DNA from: an uncultured Atopobiaceae bacterium
GTDB lineage: Bacteria; Actinomycetota; Coriobacteriia; Coriobacteriales; Atopobiaceae
DNA: 5,534 bases
Direction of reading: 5' to 3'
Assembly: GCA_947303905.1 (NCBI GenBank)
Contig: CAMYZR010000120.1
Span: 1 to 5,534, forward strand
This document shows, one piece after another, positions 1-4,938 of the stretch. The translations under genes were made by a program, and so were the position numbers. The notes under the pieces are model-generated. The model did not search any database and was not told where the DNA came from. It saw only the letters and a list, made by a program, of their open reading frames with translations. Position 1 is the first letter of the stretch, and each line of letters opens with the position of its first letter.

Positions 1-1
1 C

Positions 2-547
2 GGCGAGGACCTCGCGGCCGACCGCGTCAACATCAACCGCCTGCGCGAGAAGATCGGCATGGTCTTCCAGAGCTTCAACCTGTTCAACAACAAGAACGTG
101 CTGGACAACTGCACGCTGGCGCCCATCACGCTCAAGAAGTTGGGCAAGGCGGAGGCCGAGGAGGTTGCGCGCAAGAATCTGGAGGCGGTTGGCCTCTCTG
201 ACTTCATCAATGCGCCGGCGACCTCGCTGTCCGGTGGCCAGAAGCAGCGCGTGGCCATCGCCCGCGCCCTGTGCATGAAGCCCGACCTGATGCTCTTCGA
301 CGAGCCCACCTCAGCGCTCGATCCCGAGATCGTGGGCGAGGTCCTCAACGTCATGCGCGACCTGGCGGCCGAGGGCATGACGATGGTCGTGGTCACGCAC
401 GAGATGGCCTTCGCCAAGAACGTCTCCGACAAGGTCGTGTTCATGGACCAGGGCGTCATTGCCGAGCAGGGCGACCCGCAGCAGATGTTCACCAACCCCA
501 AACTGCCGCGCACCCGCGAGTTCTTGGCGCGTTACCTGGAAGACTAG
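2..547 (+). CDS. Polar amino acid ABC transporter ATP-binding protein, 5'-truncated by the window edge
   Basis: ATPase subunit of an amino-acid importer of the HisP/GlnQ type. It would hydrolyse ATP at the inner face of the membrane to drive uptake through a partner permease and a substrate-binding protein, neither of which is in view. The frame is open from base 2 and 181 residues are visible. The Walker A (P-loop) segment must lie upstream. Visible in order, numbered from the edge: Q-loop MVFQSFNLF (20-28, Gln23), ABC signature LSGGQKQRVAIARAL (76-90), Walker B LMLFDEPTSALD (96-107, catalytic Glu101) and H-loop VVTHEMAF (130-137, His133). The C-terminal end is family-like (GDP..MF.NP....EFL). 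Full-length relatives have about 240-260 residues, so roughly a quarter is missing. An internal ATG at base 59 is the Met of the Q-loop, not a start. A hairpin terminator follows the stop, so this is probably the last gene of its operon. The family is certain; which amino acid is carried is not. Confidence 0.95.
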   Translation, partial: GEDLAADRVNINRLREKIGMVFQSFNLFNNKNVLDNCTLAPITLKKLGKAEAEEVARKNLEAVGLSDFINAPATSLSGGQKQRVAIARALCMKPDLMLFDEPTSALDPEIVGEVLNVMRDLAAEGMTMVVVTHEMAFAKNVSDKVVFMDQGVIAEQGDPQQMFTNPKLPRTREFLARYLED

Positions 548-653
548 TCGCTTCCCGGTTGGCAACGAGTAGACATTCCGCCGCCTCCGCGTGCCTTGGC
601 TACGGAGGCGGATTTCTTCTCTGCATTTTGGATGCTCGCGCTAGACTAGTCGC
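541..653. repeat. 11-bp direct repeat pair (AGACTAGTCGC) bracketing the terminator
   Basis: AGACTAGTCGC occurs exactly at 541-551, across the stop codon of the ABC ATPase gene, and again at 643-653, just before the amidohydrolase ribosome-binding site. The two copies are 102 bases apart in the same orientation, with the terminator between them. Each copy contains the palindrome ACTAGT. An 11-base exact match at this distance is somewhat unlikely by chance. It could be the scar of a small duplication or insertion, a pair of binding sites, or coincidence. No function is claimed. Confidence 0.35.
581..620 (+). terminator. Rho-independent terminator after the ABC ATPase gene
   Basis: A perfect 9-bp GC-rich stem (CCGCCTCCG at 581-589 with CGGAGGCGG at 603-611) encloses a 13-base loop and is followed directly by a T-rich run (ATTTCTTCT). 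It begins 33 bases after the ABC ATPase stop codon and reads as an intrinsic terminator on the plus strand. It separates that operon from the amidohydrolase gene downstream. The U-tract is interrupted by two C residues, so termination may be incomplete. Confidence 0.8.
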
Positions 654-679
654 GATAAACCTGTGGTAGGGAGGGACGC

Positions 680-2251
680 ATGCAGCCAGACTATGTCATA
701 ACCTCGAGCAATGTATACACCTCTGAGTTGGGTTGTGACGAGGCTCGTCCTCTGGCCATTGCGGTGCGTGATGGCGTTGTGGCTGCGGTTGCCCCGCGCG
801 ACCAGACGGAGGAGCTGGCGCATGGCGCACCCATCGAAGACTGGGGAGACGCCTTCGTCTGTCCGGGATTCCATGACGCGCACCAGCACGTGTTTCATGC
901 GGCGCTTTTTCCCAGCGCCCTGGCCACCGAGTATGCGGGCACTTCTGAAGCCGATTGCGTGGCGCATCTGGTCGAGTGGGCTGCCACCCGTCCCGATGAC
1001 GGTTCGTGGCTGGTTACGCACGGGTGGCGCGAGGCGCTGTGGAACCCGCCCATCGTGCCGACGCGCGCCTCGCTCGACGAGGCCTTCCCCGATCGACCCG
1101 TGGCCATGTACTCGGGCGACGCGCACACGCTCTGGACCAACACCGCCGGCTTGCGCGCGCTGGGCATCACCGACGAGACCGAGCCTCCGTCTGGCGGCAG
1201 CTTTGACCGCGACGAGCAGGGCCATCTGACGGGCGTCATCCGCGAGGCGGCGGGCATGGTGTACGTGGCGCGCGTTCTGTCGAGCTTTACCACCGAGCAG
1301 CTCTGCGGGATCTACCGCGACTACTTTGCGAGCCTGCGTGGTATGGGCATCACCTCCGTCTGCGATATGGCGCTCTCGCTGATTCCTGGTGCCGATGGGA
1401 TAAATCCGCAGGTATACGAGGCGCTCGAGGCATCGGGTGACCTTGCGGTGCGGGCGGAGCTACAGGCGCGCTATTCAGGCGCTCGCCTGCGCGCGCCCGG
1501 CTTCAAGCAGTTCTTTGATGGCGTGAGCAGCCAGCACACGGCGTGGTGTACCGAGGAGTACGAGAATGCGCGCTTTGCTGGTGACGTGGGCCGTCCGACC
1601 GTGGCGCCCGAGCGCATGCGCGAGCTGGTACTTGCCGCTGCTGCACGCGGTCATTCGGTGCGCATTCACACCATCGGCGACGCCGCCGTGCACACGGCGA
1701 TCGACATCTTTGACGAGGCGTATCGACGCTATGGGGCTCCCGCGCAGGGGCGCAACACCATGGAGCACATCGAGGACATCCAGCCGGCCGATGTGGCACG
1801 ACTGCGTGCGGCGCACGTGGTGGCCTCGGTGCAGCCGCCACACGTGACCATCGACCTGGCTCAGCCTGCGCGTGATTTGGGGGAGTGGCGCGCGCGGCGC
1901 ATGTGGCCGTTTGCGGGGATGCTCGACGCGGGCGTGGAGCTTGCGCTGGGCACGGATGCTCCTGTCGTGCCTCCTGCCAGCATGGACGTGCTCTACACGG
2001 CAGTTACGCGTCAGACGCCACGGGGCCATGAGCCAGAGGGTGGCTGGTATCCCGAGCATCGGATGACGCGCTCGCAGGCGCTTCGTGCCTACAGCCTGGG
2101 AGGTGCGGTGGCCGTTGGTCGCGACCGCGAGCTGGGGTCGCTCGAACCGGGCAAGCTGGCCGATCTGGCGGTCTGGGATACCAACCTGCTGACCTGCGAA
2201 GACGATGAACTGCAAGGCGCTCGTTGCCTCGCTACCCATCTCGGCGCGTGA
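680..2251 (+). CDS. YtcJ-like metal-dependent amidohydrolase (amidohydrolase family 3)
   Basis: Predicted soluble cytoplasmic metal-dependent hydrolase of 523 residues, the usual size for the YtcJ / N-substituted formamide deformylase-like group. The substrate cannot be told from sequence. The N-terminal small beta domain (about 1-60) leads into the metal-site strand CPGFHDAHQH (61-70, with the HxH pair His68/His70). Further family landmarks are FKQFFDG (275-281, candidate Lys276 ligand), VRIHTIGDAAVH (327-338, His330), MEHIEDIQPAD (361-371, His363) and LGTDAPV (423-429, catalytic-type Asp426). The C-terminal strand GSLEPGKLADLAVWD (486-500) returns to the small domain. The start is supported by GGGAGGG at 669-675, a few bases upstream. 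There is no signal peptide. The protein ends at LATHLGA, a little earlier than relatives that continue with a short Gly-Gly-x-hydrophobic-Tyr strand. The stop codon lies inside a hairpin. A terminator upstream implies its own promoter, which I could not place. Confidence 0.9.
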   Translation: MQPDYVITSSNVYTSELGCDEARPLAIAVRDGVVAAVAPRDQTEELAHGAPIEDWGDAFVCPGFHDAHQHVFHAALFPSALATEYAGTSEADCVAHLVEWAATRPDDGSWLVTHGWREALWNPPIVPTRASLDEAFPDRPVAMYSGDAHTLWTNTAGLRALGITDETEPPSGGSFDRDEQGHLTGVIREAAGMVYVARVLSSFTTEQLCGIYRDYFASLRGMGITSVCDMALSLIPGADGINPQVYEALEASGDLAVRAELQARYSGARLRAPGFKQFFDGVSSQHTAWCTEEYENARFAGDVGRPTVAPERMRELVLAAAARGHSVRIHTIGDAAVHTAIDIFDEAYRRYGAPAQGRNTMEHIEDIQPADVARLRAAHVVASVQPPHVTIDLAQPARDLGEWRARRMWPFAGMLDAGVELALGTDAPVVPPASMDVLYTAVTRQTPRGHEPEGGWYPEHRMTRSQALRAYSLGGAVAVGRDRELGSLEPGKLADLAVWDTNLLTCEDDELQGARCLATHLGA

Positions 2252-2277
2252 CAGGCGACAGGCCGCCGTCACGCGCC
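2243..2277. terminator. Strong GC hairpin between the convergent amidohydrolase and nadE genes, overlapping a stop codon
   Basis: A perfect 10-bp stem (GGCGCGTGAC at 2243-2252 with GTCACGCGCC at 2268-2277) is extended, after one bulged A at 2253, by a 4-bp inner stem (GGCG/CGCC) with a six-base loop ACAGGC. It starts inside the last codons of the amidohydrolase, includes its TGA stop (2249-2251), and lies about 53 bases past the nadE stop on the other strand. The position between convergent genes suggests a two-way transcription barrier. Neither side has a T-tract, so a classic intrinsic terminator is uncertain. It may instead stall RNA polymerase or protect 3' ends. Confidence 0.5.
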
Positions 2278-2295
2278 GTATGCCCGTCCGCGCCA

Positions 2296-2329
2296 AAAAG
2301 GACAAAGGTCTCCGTCCCGAATGTCCGCG
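2296..2329 (+). repeat. REP-like repeat, copy 1 (just past the nadE 3' end)
   Basis: This 34-base segment starts AAAAGGACAAAGGTCTCC and ends TGTCCGCG. It matches 4398-4431 on the same strand at 33 of 34 positions; the only difference is A2321 versus T4423. It contains GGAC/GTCC inverted words (GGAC 2300-2303, GTCC 2314-2317) able to form a small imperfect hairpin. It ends two bases before the nadE stop codon, in the short gap between convergent genes. A short direct repeat GTCCGCGCC at 2286-2294 and 2323-2331 flanks its core. It resembles dispersed intergenic palindromic repeats. The genome-wide copy number is not visible from one window. Confidence 0.7.
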
Positions 2330-2330
2330 C

Positions 2331-4265
2331 CTACAGCTCCTCGAGCTCGCGCAGCCAGAGCGCGCTCACGGCGTCGCTGGGCATGCGCAGGTCGCCGCGC
2401 GGGCTGACAGCCACCGAGCCCACCTTGGGGCCGTCGGGCAGGCAGCTGCGCTTGAACTGCTGGTTGAAGAAGCGGCGGTAGAACACCTTGAGCCATGCGA
2501 GGATGGTCGCGTTGTCGTAGGTGTCCCCAAGTGCATAGCAGGCTAGGCGGTAGACCTTGCGCGGGGTGGAGCCGCGGCGCAGAACCTGGTACAGGAAGAA
2601 GTCATGCAGCTCGTAGGGTCCCACGAGGTCCTCGGTCTGCTGGGCGATGGTGCCGTCCTCGTTCGCGGGCAGGAGCTCAGGGCTCACCGGCGTGTCGAGC
2701 ACGTCGTAAAGGATATCCGCCTCGGCATCGTTTCCGCAGGTATCCGCCACATAGCGCACCAGATGGCGCACAAGCGTCTTGGGCACTCCTCCGTTGACGC
2801 CATACATGCTCATGTGATCGCCGTTGTAGGTGGCCCAGCCGAGCGCCAGCTCGGAGAGGTCGCCGGTGCCGATGACCAAGCCGCCCTCCTGGTTGGCGAT
2901 GTCCATGATGATCTGCGTGCGCTCGCGCGCCTGGCTGTTCTCGTAGGTGACGTCGTGGATGGACTCGTCGTGGCCGATGTCGGCAAAGTGCTGACGGACC
3001 GCTGCCGCGATGGAGACCTCGCGCAGCTGGACGCCCAGCGCATCCGCCAGAGTGGTGGCGTTGCCATGAGTGCGCTCGGTGGTGCCAAAGCCCGGCATGG
3101 TCACTGCAATGATGCCCTGGCGATCGAGGCCGAGCAGGTCAAAGGCGCGTACGGTCACAAGCAACGCCAGCGTGGAGTCGAGGCCGCCCGAGATGCCGAT
3201 CACGGCGCAGGAGCTGCGGGTATGGTCGAGACGCTTGGCGAGGCCAAAGGCCTGAATCGAGAAGACGTCCTCACAACGGGCGTCTCGCTCGGCGCCGTCC
3301 GAAGGCACAAATGGATGTGGGTCGACATAGCGCGTGAGCTGCGTCTGCGTGCGGCCGAGCGTGAACTCTGCGTCATAGTAATCGGGTCCGCCCGCCATTC
3401 CGGGGGCTGCCACCTGGAAGGTGGACATGCGCATGCGCTCCTGCACGATGCCGGACACGTCGATCTCGCTGACGGCGTTGCCCGCGCCAAAGGGCTCGGA
3501 CTCGGCAAGCAGCCTGCCGTCCTCGGCAATCATGTTGTGGCCCGCAAAGACCACGTCGGTCGTGGACTCTCCCCATCCTGCGCTGGTGTACACGTAACCG
3601 CAGACGAGGCGTGCGCTCTGGCCGACCACCAGCTGGCGACGATAGGCCGCCTTACCTACGATGGCGTTGGAGGCCGAAAGGTTGACGATTACCGTCGCAC
3701 CGGCCAGGGCATGGGCGATAGACGGCGGGTTGGGTGCCCACAGGTCCTCGCAGATCTCGGCGGCAACTATCAGCTCTGGCATGCTCTTGCAGTGCAGCAG
3801 GATATTGGTGCCAAAGGGAACGGGCTCCTCCTGCGAGACGTCGATGAGGCCAAAGTCATCGGGCGTCGCAGGCGTGAAGTGACGCAGCTCGTAGAACTCG
3901 TTGTAGTTGGGCACATGGATCTTGGGAATGAGCGCCAGGATCTCGCCCGCGCAAAGGGCCGCCGCGCAGTTGTAGAGCTTGCCGTTCACGCGCCAAGGCA
4001 CGCCCACAAAGATGAGGGCGTCGAGTTCGGCCGTCTGGTCGGCGATGCTGAAGAGTCCTCGCTGGGCTGCATCGAGAAGGGCGTCTTGCCAAAACAGGTC
4101 CTCGCAGGTATAGCCCGTGATGCAAAGCTCGGGGAGAACGATGACCTTTGCTCCGTCGCTGCAGGCGTCCTCGCATTCCGACACGATCTGGGTGACGTTG
4201 TAGCTCACGTCGGCGACGCGAATCTTGGGGGTCTTGGCGGCAACTTTTACGAATCCATCGCGCAT
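2331..4265 (-). CDS. nadE: Glutamine-dependent NAD(+) synthase (two-domain NadE)
   Basis: Makes NAD+ from nicotinate adenine dinucleotide, ATP and glutamine, the last step of NAD synthesis, in the cytoplasm. The 644 residues match the long two-domain form. The N-terminal nitrilase-like glutaminase (about 5-285) shows its catalytic triad: Glu46 in VLPELCITGYT, Lys115 in LIPKIHVPNY and Cys172 in AAEICEDLW. The C-terminal synthetase (about 330-644) has the ATP pyrophosphatase loop GISGGLDSTLAL (357-368), then GTGDLSELALGWATYNGDHM (466-485) and the terminal KRSCLPDGPKVGSVAVSPRGD (605-625). The ammonia released in the first domain is channelled to the second in this family. The start is chosen because AAGGAG (4271-4276, minus strand) sits five bases upstream and the GFVKVAA beginning matches the family. 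The gene is a single unit, convergent with the amidohydrolase and divergent from groES, and is bracketed by a direct repeat. No confident promoter was found. A 640-codon antisense frame over it is a composition artefact. Confidence 0.97.
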   Translation of the reverse strand: MRDGFVKVAAKTPKIRVADVSYNVTQIVSECEDACSDGAKVIVLPELCITGYTCEDLFWQDALLDAAQRGLFSIADQTAELDALIFVGVPWRVNGKLYNCAAALCAGEILALIPKIHVPNYNEFYELRHFTPATPDDFGLIDVSQEEPVPFGTNILLHCKSMPELIVAAEICEDLWAPNPPSIAHALAGATVIVNLSASNAIVGKAAYRRQLVVGQSARLVCGYVYTSAGWGESTTDVVFAGHNMIAEDGRLLAESEPFGAGNAVSEIDVSGIVQERMRMSTFQVAAPGMAGGPDYYDAEFTLGRTQTQLTRYVDPHPFVPSDGAERDARCEDVFSIQAFGLAKRLDHTRSSCAVIGISGGLDSTLALLVTVRAFDLLGLDRQGIIAVTMPGFGTTERTHGNATTLADALGVQLREVSIAAAVRQHFADIGHDESIHDVTYENSQARERTQIIMDIANQEGGLVIGTGDLSELALGWATYNGDHMSMYGVNGGVPKTLVRHLVRYVADTCGNDAEADILYDVLDTPVSPELLPANEDGTIAQQTEDLVGPYELHDFFLYQVLRRGSTPRKVYRLACYALGDTYDNATILAWLKVFYRRFFNQQFKRSCLPDGPKVGSVAVSPRGDLRMPSDAVSALWLRELEEL

Positions 4266-4304
4266 GGCGGCTCCTTGCCTTGGGTGTACCTAGCTATCCA
4301 TGGT

Positions 4305-4343
4305 AAAGGAAACCGACCATTGGGGACGGTTCCTTTTGGTCGG
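4305..4343 (+). repeat. REP-like palindrome upstream of nadE (module A)
   Basis: Two competing folds are visible. In the first, CCGACCA (4313-4319) pairs perfectly with TGGTCGG (4337-4343), with an inner GGGGA/TCCTT pairing around CGGT. In the second, AAAGGAAaCCG (4305-4315) pairs with CGGTTCCTTT (4327-4336) with one bulged A. The core GGGGACGGTTCCTTTTGGTC (4322-4341) resembles the reverse complement of module C (4402-4421), GGGACGGAGACCTTTGTCC, so the two are in opposite orientations. It lies about 40-80 bases before the nadE start and would be in the nadE 5' leader if transcription starts upstream of it. Confidence 0.65.
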
Positions 4344-4364
4344 ATGCGGGCTGACATGCGGCGG

Positions 4365-4405
4365 GTCCTTTTGCGGATGCGGAGGATTCCGTATCCGAAA
4401 AGGAC
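4365..4405. repeat. Long near-perfect hairpin upstream of nadE (module B)
   Basis: GTCCTTTT (4365-4372) pairs with AAAAGGAC (4398-4405). After a single bulged G (4373), CGGATGCGGA (4374-4383) pairs with TCCGTATCCG (4388-4397) with one G-T wobble, closing on a GGAT tetraloop. That makes 18 base pairs in 41 bases, the strongest fold in the window. The T-run is on the 5' side of the GC stem and the A-run on the 3' side, the reverse of a bidirectional intrinsic terminator, so a terminator role is unlikely. Its right arm is also the first 8 bases of the repeat at 4398-4431. It fits an intergenic palindromic repeat unit. Confidence 0.7.
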
Positions 4406-4431
4406 AAAGGTCTCCGTCCCGATTGTCCGCG
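4398..4431 (+). repeat. REP-like repeat, copy 2 (module C, in the nadE-groES gap)
   Basis: This is the second copy of the 34-base repeat at 2296-2329, in the same orientation with one mismatch. With copy 1 it brackets the whole nadE gene. It overlaps the right arm of the hairpin at 4365-4405 and faces module A in inverted orientation, giving an A-B-C block (4305-4431) like a bacterial interspersed mosaic element. It carries no coding potential of its own. On the minus strand it lies within the region expected to hold the nadE promoter or leader. Confidence 0.7.
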
Positions 4432-4451
4432 GGCGTCAATCCCTTACTTGT

Positions 4452-4498
4452 GAGATACCAGAAAATCTAAGTGCGTCTTTGAAGATTTCTGCAATCTC
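4452..4498. promoter_or_regulatory. Two-part inverted repeat upstream of groES, candidate operator
   Basis: GAGAT (4452-4456) mirrors ATCTC (4494-4498), and CAGAAAATCT (4459-4468) mirrors AGATTTCTG (4483-4491) with one bulged A. Both halves are separated by a two-base mismatch (AC/CA), giving 14 paired positions around a 14-base centre. It lies in the AT-rich part of the gap, just upstream of and overlapping a candidate groES promoter, where a repressor site would be expected. It does not match CIRCE (TTAGCACTC-N9-GAGTGCTAA) or the HspR-type CTTGAGT-N7-ACTCAAG. It could be a heat-shock operator of another kind, or a structure with no regulator. Confidence 0.45.
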
Positions 4499-4508
4499 GC
4501 GTTATTGT
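4479..4508 (+). promoter_or_regulatory. Candidate sigma-70-type promoter for groES-groEL
   Basis: TTGAAG (4479-4484) and TATTGT (4503-4508) are 18 bases apart, each matching four of six consensus positions. This would start transcription near 4515, leaving a leader of about 90 bases before groES. The right arm of the inverted repeat lies between the two hexamers. An alternative -10, TATAGT (4522-4527), is a better hexamer but has no good -35 at the right distance. The choice between them is open. Confidence 0.3.
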
Positions 4509-4543
4509 GCGCCATTGTGGGTATAGTTCTTCACGTTGGCTAA

Positions 4544-4583
4544 GCGACGCATTGCACGTCGCACGCAAGGCGCCACACGGCGC
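4544..4583 (+). other. Two small hairpins in the groES 5' leader
   Basis: GCGACG (4544-4549) pairs with CGTCGC (4557-4562) around a seven-base loop, and GCGCC (4570-4574) pairs with GGCGC (4579-4583) around ACAC. The second ends five bases before the AAGGAGG ribosome-binding site (4589-4595), which itself stays unpaired because the leader contains no CCTCC. They may stabilise the messenger or insulate the start region. An RNA thermometer that masks the ribosome site is not supported. Confidence 0.4.
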
Positions 4584-4603
4584 ATAAAAAGGAGGTTTCG
4601 AGC

Positions 4604-4894
4604 ATGACTCTTAAGCCACTGGGCGACCGCGTTCTCGTCAAGCCCGCTCCCAAGGAGGAGAAGACTTCTACCGGCCTGTACATTTCCTCTGGTGCACAGG
4701 AGAAGCCGCAGAAGGGCGAGGTTATCGCTGTCGGCGCCGGCAAGCTCAACGACAAGGGCGAGCGCATTGCCATCGACGTCAAGGTGGGCGACCAGGTCTA
4801 CTATGGCAAGTTCGGCGGCAACGAGGTCAAGGTCGACGGTGAGGACTACCTGCTCCTCCGCGCCGATGACATCTACGCCATCATCATCGACTAG
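4604..4894 (+). CDS. groES: Co-chaperonin GroES (Hsp10)
   Basis: Heptameric lid of the GroEL folding chamber, cytoplasmic. It binds GroEL-ATP and closes the cavity over substrate proteins. At 96 residues it is the standard length. It opens with KPLGDRVLVKPAPKEEKT (4-21), the conserved first strand. The mobile loop follows (about 17-34), then GEVIAVGAGKL (38-48), VKVGDQVYYGKFGG (59-72) and the terminal LLLRADDIYAII (83-94), all family hallmarks. The GroEL-contacting hydrophobic triplet is Leu25-Tyr26-Ile27, where many bacteria have Ile-Val-Leu. The start is fixed by AAGGAGG eight bases upstream. groEL follows after 44 bases with no terminator between, so they are one operon. Codon choice is strongly biased to C-ending codons, as expected of a highly expressed gene. 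Confidence 0.98.
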   Translation: MTLKPLGDRVLVKPAPKEEKTSTGLYISSGAQEKPQKGEVIAVGAGKLNDKGERIAIDVKVGDQVYYGKFGGNEVKVDGEDYLLLRADDIYAIIID

Positions 4895-4938
4895 CAGTCG
4901 TGCGCATCGTTCGTACGCTTTTATGGAGGTAATCACTT

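Noticed and set aside
617..660. Possible amidohydrolase promoter using TAGACT (642-647) or GATAAA (655-660) as the -10.
   Set aside because: Neither has an acceptable -35 at 16-18 bases, so no promoter was annotated although one is expected between the terminator and the gene.
1475..2305. A 276-codon minus-strand frame opposite the amidohydrolase gene.
   Set aside because: It lies antisense to clear metal-site motifs of the amidohydrolase, has low-complexity Arg/His-rich translation, and has no plausible ribosome-binding site or domain.
4365..4405. The strong hairpin as a rho-independent terminator.
   Set aside because: The T-run precedes and the A-run follows the GC stem on the plus strand, and on the minus strand the arrangement is the same, so neither strand has a U-tract after the stem. 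It is also upstream of both flanking genes.
4411..4439. TTGACG on the minus strand (4434-4439) as a -35 for nadE.
   Set aside because: The hexamer is good, but no -10-like sequence occurs 16-18 bases downstream, where the GC-rich repeat lies.
2604..4526. A 640-codon open frame on the plus strand, antisense to nearly all of nadE.
   Set aside because: It is codon-aligned with nadE, so its stop codons could only arise opposite TTA, CTA or TCA sense codons, which are rare in this GC-rich gene. Its translation has no recognisable domain, whereas nadE shows every catalytic motif.
4544..4603. RNA thermometer controlling groES translation.
   Set aside because: The leader hairpins do not pair with the AAGGAGG site and no complementary CCTCC is present in the leader.
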